Shown here one piece after another: positions 1 through 8,267 of a stretch of 64,000 nt of DNA. This stretch comes from Shinella zoogloeoides (GTDB taxonomy: Bacteria > Pseudomonadota > Alphaproteobacteria > Rhizobiales > Rhizobiaceae), in the NCBI RefSeq assembly GCF_020883495.1, contig NZ_CP086611.1, positions 124,001 through 188,000 on the forward strand, read 5' to 3'. Under the pieces are notes generated by a model, which was not told the origin of the DNA, searched no databases, and saw nothing but the letters and a program-made list of their open reading frames with translations. The position numbers and the translations under genes were made by a program. How positions within the stretch are numbered: position 1 is the stretch's first letter; each line of letters begins with the position of its first letter.

Positions 1-862
1 CGCGCGCCTCCAGATAGCGCCCGGCGAGGATGAGCGTCACGATGACGGCGGCTGCCTCGAAATAGACATTGGCCGTGCCGCCCGGCAGCAGGCCGGGCGC
101 GAAGGTCGCGACGGTGGAAAAGCTCCAGGCGGCGAAGGTGCCGATGACGACGAGCGAATTCATGTCCGGCGCAAGGCGCCGCAGGCTCGGAATGCCCTTG
201 CGGAAGAAGCGCAGCCCTGGGCCGAGAAGCACAAGCGTCGCCAGCACGAACTGGATCACCCGGCTCGTCTGCATGCCGAGCGTTTCATGGATGGTATGGC
301 CGAAGGAGGGGAAGGCGTGCGCGCCCATCTCCATGACGAAGAGCGGAGCGGTGAGGACGGCGGCGATCACGAGATCGCGCCGCAGGGTCTTCGCCTCGGC
401 GGCCCGCCGGTCTTCCTCGGGGGCGGCGGCCGTCTCGCGAATGGCCCTGTATCCCGTCTTCTCGATGGCGGCGGCCAGATCCTCGAAGGAAGCCGTCCCC
501 TTGAGAAGACGCACGCGGGCGCGCTCCTGCGCCAGATTGGCCGTGGCCTCCAGCACGCCGGGCACGGCCTTCAGCGCCTTTTCGACGCGGCCGATGCAGG
601 AGGCGCAGGTCATGCCCTCGACGGGAAATTCCAGCACTTCCTCGGCGACGCCGTAGCCCGCCTTGCGCACCGCCTCGGCGACCGCCGCCGCATCGGGTGC
701 GCCGGCAAAGGTCACGTCGGCCTTTTCCGTCGCGAGGTTGACGGCGGCGCCGGCAACGCCCGGCACCTTTTCGATGGCCTTCTCCACCCGGCGCACGCAG
801 GAGGCGCAGGTCATGTCGGAGATGGAAAGCTTGATGGTTCGCTGGTCGTTTGCGGTGAGCAT
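1..862 (-). CDS. copA: Copper-exporting P-type ATPase, N-terminal part (runs off window)
   Basis: This is the first ~287 residues of a P1B-type copper-translocating ATPase, an inner-membrane pump that expels Cu(I). Two heavy-metal-associated domains are visible, each with a MTCASC metal-binding motif (about residues 17-22 and 84-89). They are followed by the first membrane helices and a stretch ending LAGRYLEARA, typical of the region just before the actuator domain. The phosphorylation and ATP-binding domains lie beyond position 1. The chosen start (ATG at 860-862) comes just before the first metal domain and 35 bases from a CueR-like operator. A CopZ-like gene lies directly upstream. Family assignment is firm; Cu rather than Ag or another metal is inferred from the MTCASC motifs and the operator. 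Confidence 0.93.
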   Translation of the reverse strand, partial: MLTANDQRTIKLSISDMTCASCVRRVEKAIEKVPGVAGAAVNLATEKADVTFAGAPDAAAVAEAVRKAGYGVAEEVLEFPVEGMTCASCIGRVEKALKAVPGVLEATANLAQERARVRLLKGTASFEDLAAAIEKTGYRAIRETAAAPEEDRRAAEAKTLRRDLVIAAVLTAPLFVMEMGAHAFPSFGHTIHETLGMQTSRVIQFVLATLVLLGPGLRFFRKGIPSLRRLAPDMNSLVVIGTFAAWSFSTVATFAPGLLPGGTANVYFEAAAVIVTLILAGRYLEAR

Positions 863-896
863 GGTGCACCTTTCATCCTGTCAGGATAGATCGTGC

Positions 897-917
897 ACCT
901 TCCCATCATGTCAAGGT
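897..917 (-). promoter_or_regulatory. CueR/HmrR-type copper operator upstream of copA
   Basis: Read on the minus strand this is ACCTT-N11-AAGGT, an inverted repeat preceded by TTGACC (a good -35). MerR-family copper regulators bind such a dyad between unusually spaced -35 and -10 elements. The -10 element is not clear by eye. It lies about 35 bases upstream of the copA start. The matching regulator gene is not in this window. Confidence 0.7.
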
Positions 918-936
918 CAAGCGTCTTTTCGCCGCG

Positions 937-1149
937 TCACGCGTCGGCCGGCGAATAGCCCTCCGCCTCGATGACGGAGGCGACGGCGGCTCGGTCGCCG
1001 GCATTGGCGATGGAGACGCGCTTGGAGGCGAGGTCGATGTCGATCTTGGCGGACGGATAGGACGCGAGGACGGCGTTGGTGATCGTCTTGGCGCAGTGGC
1101 CGCAGGTCATGTCGGAAACGGTGAAGGCGAGGGTGGCGTCGTTGCTCAT
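937..1149 (-). CDS. Small heavy-metal-associated (CopZ-like) copper chaperone
   Basis: A 70-residue single HMA-domain protein with the metal motif MTCGHC near residues 14-19, as in cytosolic CopZ chaperones that hand Cu(I) to CopA. The start MSNDATLAF at 1149 is preferred over the longer frame to 1194 because AGGAG sits 7-8 bases upstream of it. The upstream extension would also overlap the CueR-like box. It lies immediately upstream of copA on the same strand but has its own promoter box, so it may be transcribed alone as well as into copA. The length is normal for the family. Confidence 0.9.
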   Translation of the reverse strand: MSNDATLAFTVSDMTCGHCAKTITNAVLASYPSAKIDIDLASKRVSIANAGDRAAVASVIEAEGYSPADA

Positions 1150-1182
1150 GGGCAGTCTCCTGTTATGTGCCCGCATGCTGAA

Positions 1183-1202
1183 GCCTTCCCCCATGGCAAG
1201 GT
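1183..1202 (-). promoter_or_regulatory. CueR-like copper operator upstream of the copZ-like gene
   Basis: On the minus strand, TTGACC overlaps the start of ACCTT-N10-AAGGC, a near-copy of the box in front of copA with one base less between the arms and one arm mismatch. It is 34 bases upstream of the chaperone start. This suggests coordinate copper control of both genes. Confidence 0.6.
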
Positions 1203-1209
1203 CAAGAGC

Positions 1210-1677
1210 CTATCCGAGAAGACGTCGCAGAAGGGTGAGGAACTGGTCGCGGGCGCGCGTGCCGCCCAGCCGCTCCAGACAGTCCGCCTCGAAATCCGCC
1301 TCGGCGCGCCGGGCGTCGGCCAGCAGGCTTTCCCCGTCCGGGGTCAGGTGGATGGCATGGGAGCGGCGGTCGTTCGGGGCGCTGCGTCGTTCCGTCAGGC
1401 ACCGGCTTTCCAGCTCGTTCATCAGCACCACGAAATTCGCCCGCTGGATGCCGAGCGCCGCCGCAATCTCCGATTGCTTCCGCCCGGGATTCTGCGCGAT
1501 GAGGGACAGGACGCTGAACTCGGCGGGGCGCAGGCTCAGTCTGGAAAAGTGCAGCAGGAAACGGTTCGTGAACTGGCCGTGCGCCCGCCGGAGCTGGTGC
1601 GTCACGCTTTGGGCGACGGCGGAGGTGTCGAGCGCGTCGTCGGGCGCTGGTTCGTAAGTTTCACTTATCTTTTCCAA
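1210..1677 (-). CDS. MarR-family winged-helix transcriptional regulator
   Basis: A MarR-type DNA-binding protein. The winged helix is visible in the centre: LRPAEFSVLSLIAQNPG, then the recognition segment QSEIAAALGIQRANFVVLMN, then the DRRSHAIHLTPDG wing typical of MarR. The frame is open to a GTG at 1773, but the upstream residues do not look like a MarR N-terminus and lack a ribosome site. A TTG at 1677 gives about 155 residues, the usual family length, so I place the start there with low certainty. The target is unknown. It is a monocistronic gene next to the copper locus but carries no metal-binding signature. Confidence 0.8.
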   Translation of the reverse strand: MEKISETYEPAPDDALDTSAVAQSVTHQLRRAHGQFTNRFLLHFSRLSLRPAEFSVLSLIAQNPGRKQSEIAAALGIQRANFVVLMNELESRCLTERRSAPNDRRSHAIHLTPDGESLLADARRAEADFEADCLERLGGTRARDQFLTLLRRLLG

Positions 1678-1895
1678 GGCTTGGCGATCCCCGGCCGCGC
1701 CGGGCGGGTCCCGGCATGCGGTCTGGAGTGGACCATAAAGGTACAGATGGCCGGCGCAAGATACGCCTCGCACGATTGCAGGAATTTTCTACGCGCAATC
1801 CATGGATGAGAAATGTTTTTGCCAAAAACCAATTCCGCGCCCACGCCTGACGTTTATTTCAGATCGGCGTCACTCAATCCTTGATGGCAGGTCTC

Positions 1896-3068
1896 TCAAT
1901 CGAGGGCGAATCGCCGGAGGCGGTCCTGCAGCAGGCCGATCGTGTCGACATCGGCATTGGCGAAGGCAAAGCGCAGATAGCCTTCCTGCCGCGCGCCGAA
2001 ATAGCTGCCGGGAAGGCAGAGGATGCCGGCTTCCTTGGCGAGCTTCTCCGCCACCCTTGCCGAGGAGACGCCGTCGAACGGATGGCCGATGAAGGCGAAA
2101 TAGGCGCCGACCGCGCCGATGCGCCAGGCCGGAGCGCCGGCCATGGCGGCGCGCAGCGCCTCCACGCGGCGGGCGATCTCGCGCCGGTTCTCCTCGCGCC
2201 AGTCGGCAAGAAGCGGCAGGGCGGTTGCGACGGCTGCCTGGGCCGAGCGCGGCGGGCAGATCTGGAGATTGTCCATGATCTTCGCCACCTGCTCGACGAC
2301 GGCGGGGCCGGCCGTGATGGCGCCGAGGCGGTGACCGGGAATGCAGAAGGATTTCGAGAAGCTGTAGAGGCCGATCAGCGTTTCTTCCCAGCCCTTGCGG
2401 CCGAACAGCTCGTGCGGGCGGCCCGCGCCGGCAGGCAGGAAGTCGCGATAGGTCTCGTCGAGAATGAGCCAGATGCCGCGCGCGGCGCACAGGTCGTAGA
2501 TGGCCGAAAGCAGCGCCGGCGGATAGACCGCCCCCGTCGGGTTGTTCGGGGAGACGAGCGCGATGGCCCGTACATCCGGCGCGATGGCGGCGGCAAGCGC
2601 GTCGATATCCGGCAGGAAACCGTTCTGCGGGTCGCAGGGCGCGAACCGCGTCTTGATGCCGAGCATGGCAAGGGTGGTTTCCTGGTTGAAGTAATAGGGA
2701 TCGCTCATCAGCACGGCGTCGCCCGCCCCGGCAATCGCCATGGCGGCGCAGATGAAGGCCTGGTTGCAGCCGGAGGTGATGTGGACATTATCGGCCGCGA
2801 GCGGCGCGCCATAGGTCTCGCGCAGGTAGGCCGCATAGGCCGCGCGCAGGCTGTCCTCGCCCTCGATGGGGCCGTAGCCGGTATAGGCGCGGGAGGCGGC
2901 GTTTTCGCCGAGGAGGCGCAGCATTTCCGGATGCGGCGGATAGCCGGGCACGGCCTGCGACAGGTCGATCATCGGCCCGTTGCGGCCGTCATAGGCGGCG
3001 GCCCAGGCGAAGACGGAGGGGATCGGCGGTGCGGCGAGGGTTTCGACGAGCGGATTGAAGCGGGCCAT
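1896..3068 (-). CDS. Class I/II PLP-dependent aminotransferase
   Basis: A 390-residue fold-type I aminotransferase. Visible signatures are the substrate/PLP motif SPNNPTGAVYPP, the LILDETYRDF stretch, and the PLP-lysine motif SFSKSFCIPGHRLG, with the Schiff-base lysine in FSKSF. It transfers an amino group from an amino acid to a 2-oxo acid; the substrate cannot be read from the sequence. The start at 3068 (MARFNPLVETLA) fits family length; the frame stays open farther upstream only as a shadow of the LysR gene. It begins 17 bases after the LysR gene and is probably cotranscribed with it, which suggests LysR control of this enzyme or of the divergent importer. Confidence 0.9.
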   Translation of the reverse strand: MARFNPLVETLAAPPIPSVFAWAAAYDGRNGPMIDLSQAVPGYPPHPEMLRLLGENAASRAYTGYGPIEGEDSLRAAYAAYLRETYGAPLAADNVHITSGCNQAFICAAMAIAGAGDAVLMSDPYYFNQETTLAMLGIKTRFAPCDPQNGFLPDIDALAAAIAPDVRAIALVSPNNPTGAVYPPALLSAIYDLCAARGIWLILDETYRDFLPAGAGRPHELFGRKGWEETLIGLYSFSKSFCIPGHRLGAITAGPAVVEQVAKIMDNLQICPPRSAQAAVATALPLLADWREENRREIARRVEALRAAMAGAPAWRIGAVGAYFAFIGHPFDGVSSARVAEKLAKEAGILCLPGSYFGARQEGYLRFAFANADVDTIGLLQDRLRRFALD

Positions 3069-3085
3069 GGGCGTGTCTCTGAAGG

Positions 3086-4099
3086 TCAGGCGCGGGTCTT
3101 GCGCTGGGGGCTGGAGGCCGTGCGGCGCGGTGCCGGGGCCGGGAGGGGGCGATGGGGTTCGGCCGTGCGGGCGCGGCCGCGCAGCAGCATGCGGGCGGAG
3201 GCCTGCGGTTCGGGCAGGGCCTCCTCCAGCGAGGCGAAGAGCCAGTCGATGAACACCTTGACGATCGGCGTCTGGCGGGCGGATTGCCGGCAGGCGACGT
3301 AGAAGGCGTGGTTGGCCGGCACCGTCAGGTCGAAGGGCACGACCAGTTCGCCGCGGGCGATGAGGTTGCCGGCCGTGATCGTATCGCCGAGCGCGATGCC
3401 GTGGCCATGCAGCGCGGCCTCGGTGGAAAGGCGGGCGTCGCTCATGAAATGCTGGCTGCCGCGCACCATGTCGATGGCGTCGGCCGCCGCAAGCCAGGTG
3501 TTCCACTCGCGCCCGTCGTCGCCGTGAAAGAGCGTGTGGTCGGCAAGGTCGCGCACGGAGCGCAGCGGCCGGCTGTTGAGCAGCGTCGGGCTTGCGACCG
3601 GGAAGAGCTGGATATTGGACCACAGCCGCGTCCAGCAGTCCGGCCAGTTGCCGTCGCCGTAGAAGACGCAGACGTCGGTATCCAGCGAACGCAGGTGATC
3701 GGCGTCGTTGGAGGCGATCAGCGAGACGCGCACGCCGGGAAACTGGTCGGTGAAAGTGTCGAGGCGCGGGAGCAGCCAGAGCGAGAGCAGGGCCGGCACG
3801 CAGGCGATGGTGATCTCGCCGCGCGTTTCCGGCTGGCGCATGAGCGCGGTCGCCGCCGCGATCTCCCCGAAGGCGTTGGTGACGGCCGGCAGCAGCAGCG
3901 CGCCCTGCGGCGTCAGCTTCAGCCGCTTGCCGCCGCGCTCGAAGAGCGCCATGCCGAGCGCTTCTTCCAGCGCGCGGATCTGGTGGCTGATCGCGCCGTG
4001 CGTGACGCTCAATTCCCGGGCGGCGGCCGAGACGGAACCCCGGCGGACGGTGGCCTCGAAGGCGCGCAGGGGATTGAGCGGCGGCAGGCGCGAGGCCAT
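3086..4099 (-). CDS. LysR-family transcriptional regulator (GcvA-like)
   Basis: A 337-residue LysR regulator. The N-terminal helix-turn-helix reads NPLRAFEATVRRGSVSAAA, followed by SHQIRALEEALGMALFERGG, the classic LysR linker start. The C-terminal substrate-binding domain resembles the GcvA/AmpR subgroup, which often regulates amino-acid related genes. The C-terminal ~40 residues are rich in Arg, Pro and Ser and longer than usual. The gene is divergent from the polyamine-type importer at 4413 and leads into the aminotransferase, so the 313-base divergent region probably contains its operator. Confidence 0.92.
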   Translation of the reverse strand: MASRLPPLNPLRAFEATVRRGSVSAAARELSVTHGAISHQIRALEEALGMALFERGGKRLKLTPQGALLLPAVTNAFGEIAAATALMRQPETRGEITIACVPALLSLWLLPRLDTFTDQFPGVRVSLIASNDADHLRSLDTDVCVFYGDGNWPDCWTRLWSNIQLFPVASPTLLNSRPLRSVRDLADHTLFHGDDGREWNTWLAAADAIDMVRGSQHFMSDARLSTEAALHGHGIALGDTITAGNLIARGELVVPFDLTVPANHAFYVACRQSARQTPIVKVFIDWLFASLEEALPEPQASARMLLRGRARTAEPHRPLPAPAPRRTASSPQRKTRA

Positions 4100-4412
4100 G
4101 AAAACGAACCCGATATGTGAATTTTTCTCACCGGAAACGCTATAACAATGTCAATTGATTTTCCAGACGTTTTATAACGATAATATGAAAAACGAGGGCG
4201 TAGCCCCGGGGAACGGATCGGGAGGCTCAAGGCTCCGCCCTCAATGGGGGCGAGGGCGCGATGCGCGGCAGGCGATGCCGGGCCTTCTTCCCGAAATTCC
4301 TGATCCCGGCGGCTTTCGCCCCTTCCGTGCCGGCGACCGGCTGGCATAGAATGGCGACAACGGGAACAGCCCGGCGGGATCGACCGGCCGGCCTACAAGG
4401 AGAAAGACGACC
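4100..4412. promoter_or_regulatory. Divergent intergenic region between LysR gene and importer operon
   Basis: A 313-base gene-free stretch. The LysR-proximal part (about 4125-4195) is a conspicuous AT-rich island in a GC-rich window and holds the inverted repeat CGTT-TTAT-AACG at 4168-4179. It is a plausible site for divergent promoters and LysR binding. The rest (4196-4400) is GC-rich with no ORF that I trust. An AGGAG ribosome site precedes the ATG at 4413. Confidence 0.45.
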
Positions 4413-5501
4413 ATGCGTGATATCCTCAAGACCAATGTCAGCCGCCGCGCCGTGCTCGGCGCTGGCGTTGCCGGCGCTTCGCTGCTTGCTATGCCCGCGG
4501 TCCTGCGCGCGCAGGAACGGTCGCTGAAGGTCGGCGTCTACGGCGGCTATTTCAAGGATTCCTTCGACAAGAACATCTTCGGCGATTTCACCAAGGCGAC
4601 GGGCATCGCCGTGGAATCGGTCGCCGAGCCGACGGGTGAAGCCTGGCTCGTCCAGCTCGAGCAGGCCGCCCGCGCCGGCCAGGCCCCGGCCGACGTTTCC
4701 ATGATGTCGCAGGTCGCCATGCTGAAGGGCCAGTCCACCGAGCTTTGGGCCCCGCTCGACATGGCGAAGATCCCGAACGCCTCGAACCTCATCGAGCATT
4801 TCATCAACAAGTATCCGGATGGCCGCGTGGCCGGCATCGGCGCCGTCGCCTGGTACATCACGCTCGTCACCAACACGGATGTCTTCAAGGAAGCGCCGAC
4901 CTCCTGGGCCGCGTTCTGGGATCCGGCCAATGCCGACAAGCTCGGCCTGCTGGCGCTCGTCTCCAACTCCTTCCTGCTGGAAGTGACCGCCAAGACCCAT
5001 TTCGGCGGCACGAACGCGCTCGACACCGAGGAAGGCATCCTCAAGGCCTTCGAGAAGCTCGCCGAGGTCCGCCCGAACGTGCGCCTGTGGTATCGCGACG
5101 AGGCGCAGTTCGAGCAGTCGCTGAAGTCGGGCGAAATCCCGATGGGCCAGTATTATCATGACGTGACGGGCCTTGCCGCCAAGGACGGCCATCCGGTCCG
5201 CTCCACCTTCCCCAAGGAAGGCGGCATCATGGACTCGGGCTGCTGGGCGCTGTCGCGCGCTTCCAGCAAGGTCGAAGAAGCCCATATCTTCATGAACTAC
5301 ATGAGCCAGCCGTCGATCCAGGCGCTGCTGTCGCGCAAGGTCGGCACCGCGCCGACCGTCAAGCGCGACCTGCTCGACCTGACGGCCGAGGAATTCGCCG
5401 CGGTTTCGTCCGATATCGAGCCGATCATCCCGCGCTACGATCTCTACACCACCAAGGCCGACTGGCTGAACCAGAAGTGGACGGAAATGATCGTCGGCTG
5501 A
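4413..5501 (+). CDS. ABC importer periplasmic binding protein, spermidine/putrescine type (system 1)
   Basis: A 362-residue extracellular solute-binding protein of the PotD/PotF-like family. The N-terminus carries a twin-arginine signal (SRRAVLGAG followed by a hydrophobic stretch ending VLRAQ), so it is probably exported folded by Tat. The mature start LKVGVYGGYFKDSF is typical of this class. AGGAG is well placed upstream. It is the first gene of an operon with an ATPase, two permeases and an amidase. A strong stem-loop follows its stop. The ligand is inferred only at family level (polyamine, or an organic amine or amino-acid derivative). Confidence 0.9.
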   Translation: MRDILKTNVSRRAVLGAGVAGASLLAMPAVLRAQERSLKVGVYGGYFKDSFDKNIFGDFTKATGIAVESVAEPTGEAWLVQLEQAARAGQAPADVSMMSQVAMLKGQSTELWAPLDMAKIPNASNLIEHFINKYPDGRVAGIGAVAWYITLVTNTDVFKEAPTSWAAFWDPANADKLGLLALVSNSFLLEVTAKTHFGGTNALDTEEGILKAFEKLAEVRPNVRLWYRDEAQFEQSLKSGEIPMGQYYHDVTGLAAKDGHPVRSTFPKEGGIMDSGCWALSRASSKVEEAHIFMNYMSQPSIQALLSRKVGTAPTVKRDLLDLTAEEFAAVSSDIEPIIPRYDLYTTKADWLNQKWTEMIVG

Positions 5502-5526
5502 TAAGAGCCCCTCGATCCATGAGCCT

Positions 5527-5549
5527 GCACCCGGCCGCCGGCCGGGTGC
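5527..5549 (+). terminator. Stem-loop after binding-protein gene (system 1)
   Basis: A perfect 10-bp stem, GCACCCGGCC paired with GGCCGGGTGC, around a 3-base loop, 25 bases after the binding-protein stop. There is no T-run. It is more likely an mRNA-stabilising or attenuating hairpin that keeps binding-protein levels above those of the downstream membrane genes than a full terminator. Confidence 0.6.
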
Positions 5550-5580
5550 CAGACCAGCGAACGCGCCGAGCGGAGAACCA

Positions 5581-6615
5581 ATGTCCGGGCTGACCCTCCA
5601 GAACGTCACCAAGCAATTCGGCACGTTTACGGCCGTGAAGAACGTGCAGCTCACGGTGCCGCACGGCACCTTCGTGTGCCTGCTCGGCCCGTCCGGCTGC
5701 GGCAAGACCACCCTGATGCGCATGGTCGCCGGTCTCGACCTGCCGACGAGCGGCGAAATCCGTCTCGACGACCGGGACATCACCCATGTCCCGACCCACA
5801 AGCGCGACCTCGGTATGGTCTTCCAGTCGCTGGCGCTCTTCCCGCATCTGACGGTCGGCGAGAACATTGCCTATTCGCTGCGCATCCGCGGCGTCGGCAA
5901 GGAGGAGCAGAAGAAGCGCGTCGACGAGCTTCTTTCGATGATCCACCTTTCGGGCTACGCCGATCGCCCCGTCGCGAAACTGTCCGGCGGCCAGCGCCAG
6001 CGCGTCGCCATCGCCCGGGCGCTTGCCATCTCGCCGAAGCTCTTCCTGCTCGACGAGCCGCTTTCGGCCCTCGACGCCAAGCTGCGCGAGGCCATGCAGG
6101 TGGAACTGCGCCAGCTCCAGCAGCGCCTCGGCATCACCACCATCGTCGTCACCCACGACCAGCGCGAGGCCATGACCATGGCCGACACGGTCGTCGTGAT
6201 GAGCGGCGGCGAAATCCGCCAGGCCGCCCCGCCGGTGGAAATCTACCGCCGTCCGGCCGACACCTTCGTCGCCGACTTCATCGGCATGACGAACCTCATC
6301 GATTTCTCCGCGGATGCGACAAGCGCCTCCGTCCTCGGCGCGCCGGTTTCCGGTCTCGCCATCCCCTCCGGCCTCACCTCGGGCATCCTCTCGGTGCGTC
6401 CGGAGGATGTGCGCCTCACCGCCCCCGGCAATGGCGCGATCACCGGCACGGTCACCTTCGTGCGCGATCTCGGCGGCACGGTGGAAACCTTCGTGGAGGC
6501 CGGCGGCAAACAGATCGTCGCCGTTTCCATGCCGAACGCCCGGCCGGACGTCTCCGTCGGCCAGTCCGTCGGTATTCAGCTCGACCCGGCCGATTGCGTG
6601 GTGCTGAAGTCATGA
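5581..6615 (+). CDS. ABC importer ATP-binding subunit, PotA-like (system 1)
   Basis: A 344-residue nucleotide-binding subunit. Walker A reads GPSGCGKTT (about residues 37-45), the signature LSGGQRQRVAIARAL, Walker [13 protein letters not shown], and the switch histidine is in VVTHDQREAMT. The C-terminal ~100 residues form the TOBE/MOP-like regulatory domain usual for polyamine-type importers. It energises the two permeases that follow; its stop overlaps the next start by ATGA. It is 79 bases after the binding-protein gene with the stem-loop in between. Confidence 0.95.
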   Translation: MSGLTLQNVTKQFGTFTAVKNVQLTVPHGTFVCLLGPSGCGKTTLMRMVAGLDLPTSGEIRLDDRDITHVPTHKRDLGMVFQSLALFPHLTVGENIAYSLRIRGVGKEEQKKRVDELLSMIHLSGYADRPVAKLSGGQRQRVAIARALAISPKLFLLDEPLSALDAKLREAMQVELRQLQQRLGITTIVVTHDQREAMTMADTVVVMSGGEIRQAAPPVEIYRRPADTFVADFIGMTNLIDFSADATSASVLGAPVSGLAIPSGLTSGILSVRPEDVRLTAPGNGAITGTVTFVRDLGGTVETFVEAGGKQIVAVSMPNARPDVSVGQSVGIQLDPADCVVLKS

Positions 6616-7466
6616 GACGCGAAGCCCCGCAGAAGCTTTCCGACTACGGGCCGCTCGTCTTTCCGGCGGGCATGCTGATCGTCTTCTTCGTCGTGCCCTT
6701 CGCGACGATGATCGCCGTCTCCTTCTTCAAGCGCGATCCGGCCGGCTTCTATTCGGCCGACTTCGTCTTCGACAATTACGCCCGTTTCCTCAGCCTGTTC
6801 TTCGGCAAGGTGCTGGGCTTCTCGCTCCTGCTGGCCGTCACCGTCGCCATCTGCTGCGTGGCGCTCGCCGTGCCCTTCACCTACCTGCTCTCGCGCGCCA
6901 AGCGGCGCACGCAGGTGCTCTGGCTGGTCGGCCTGCTGTCGATCCTGTCGCTGTCGGAGGTCATCATCGGCTTTGCCTGGTCGACGCTCTTCTCGCGCAC
7001 CGCCGGCATTACCAACCTTCTCGTCACGCTCGGCATCATGAAGGAGGCCGTGGCGCTGAACCCGAGCTTCGGCGCGGTGCTGACGGCCATGGTCTATCAG
7101 GCGCTGCCCTATACCGTGCTCGTGCTCTATCCCGCCCTCGTGCGCCTCGACCCCACCTTGACGGAGGCCGCCCGCACCCTTGGCGCATCCCCGGTCAAGT
7201 CCTTCTTCACCGTCGTCGTGCCGGCGCTGCGCAACACCATCGTCGCGACGCTGATCATGGTCTTCATCTTCGCGCTCGGCTCCTATCTCCTGCCGCAGAT
7301 CCTCGGCCGGCCGCAGCACTGGACGCTCTCCGTGCTCATCACCGATCAGGCGATCTACCAGTCCAATATGCCGTTCGCCGCCGCCATGGCCGTGTTCCTC
7401 GTGCTCGTCACGCTCGGCCTCGTCGCGCTCACGGTCTATGCCGGCCGCAAGGGAGAAGCCGCATGA
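6612..7466 (+). CDS. ABC importer permease, PotB-like (system 1)
   Basis: A 284-residue inner-membrane permease with about six hydrophobic helices. The first follows KLSDYGPLVFPAG. The conserved EAA loop is seen as EAARTLGASPVKSFFTVVVP, which contacts the ATPase. The start at 6612 overlaps the ATPase stop (ATGA), and the frame upstream of it is only a shadow of the ATPase gene. It pairs with the next permease to form the channel. Confidence 0.93.
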   Translation: MRREAPQKLSDYGPLVFPAGMLIVFFVVPFATMIAVSFFKRDPAGFYSADFVFDNYARFLSLFFGKVLGFSLLLAVTVAICCVALAVPFTYLLSRAKRRTQVLWLVGLLSILSLSEVIIGFAWSTLFSRTAGITNLLVTLGIMKEAVALNPSFGAVLTAMVYQALPYTVLVLYPALVRLDPTLTEAARTLGASPVKSFFTVVVPALRNTIVATLIMVFIFALGSYLLPQILGRPQHWTLSVLITDQAIYQSNMPFAAAMAVFLVLVTLGLVALTVYAGRKGEAA

Positions 7467-8260
7467 ACACCTTCCTGCAGCGCGCCTATCTCGGCCTCGT
7501 CGGTCTCTTCCTCTGCCTGCCGATCATCGTCGTCGCCGGCGTCTCGGTAAACGAGAAGCAGACGCTCGCCTTCCCCCCGCAGGGCTTCTCGCTCGGCTGG
7601 TACGGCGAAATCTTCGCCAATGTCGAATGGCGCAACGCGCTTTTCGCCTCGGTCACGCTCGCCGCCCTCTCGGCCGCCGTGGCGCTCCTGATCGCGCTGC
7701 CGCTCGCCTGGTTCCTCTGGCGGCGCGATGCGCCCTGGGCCAATATCTTCCAGCTCCTCGGCATCGCGCCCTTCACGCTGCCGCCGGTCATCACCGCGCT
7801 CGGCCTGCTCACCTTCTGGGCGACGACCGGCTTTTACGGCCAGCCCGTGACCGCCGTCATCAGCCACGCCATCTTCTTCGTGACGCTGCCGCTGGTGACG
7901 CTCTCGCTCGGCTTCTCCTCCATCGACCGCTCGCTGGTGGAAGCCGCCGCGACCATGGGGGCCGATGACCGCACGATCTTCCGCACCGTGGTCCTGCCGC
8001 TGATCCTGCCCTATCTCGTTTCCGGCTACGCCTTCGCCTTCGTGCTGTCGCTCAACGAATATATCGTGGCCTACATGACGATCGGCTTCACCATGGAAAC
8101 GCTGCCGATCAAGATCTTCAACGCGCTTCGCTACGGCTATACGCCGACCATGGCCTCGGTCACGGTTCTCTTCGTCGCGATCGCCGCCACCATCTTCGGC
8201 CTCGTCGCCCGCTTCGGCGACCTGCCGAGGCTGCTCGGCGCCATGCCGTCAAAGGAATAG
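7463..8260 (+). CDS. ABC importer permease, PotC-like (system 1)
   Basis: A 265-residue permease with about six membrane helices and the EAA loop EAAATMGADDRTIFRTVVLP. It overlaps the preceding permease by ATGA, indicating translational coupling. The region SLNEYIVAYMTIGF before the last helices is typical of PotC-type subunits. It is followed after 7 bases by the amidase gene, so enzyme and importer are probably one transcript. Confidence 0.93.
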   Translation: MNTFLQRAYLGLVGLFLCLPIIVVAGVSVNEKQTLAFPPQGFSLGWYGEIFANVEWRNALFASVTLAALSAAVALLIALPLAWFLWRRDAPWANIFQLLGIAPFTLPPVITALGLLTFWATTGFYGQPVTAVISHAIFFVTLPLVTLSLGFSSIDRSLVEAAATMGADDRTIFRTVVLPLILPYLVSGYAFAFVLSLNEYIVAYMTIGFTMETLPIKIFNALRYGYTPTMASVTVLFVAIAATIFGLVARFGDLPRLLGAMPSKE

Positions 8261-8267
8261 GAAGACC

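Noticed and set aside
1896..3623. A 575-residue version of the aminotransferase
   Set aside because: The N-terminal 185 residues are out-of-frame translation of the LysR gene. The family start MARFNPLV at 3068 gives the normal length.
4227..5867. A 546-codon minus-strand frame across the first importer
   Set aside because: It is antisense to the binding protein and the ATPase. Its sequence is Arg/Gly/His-rich shadow without domains.
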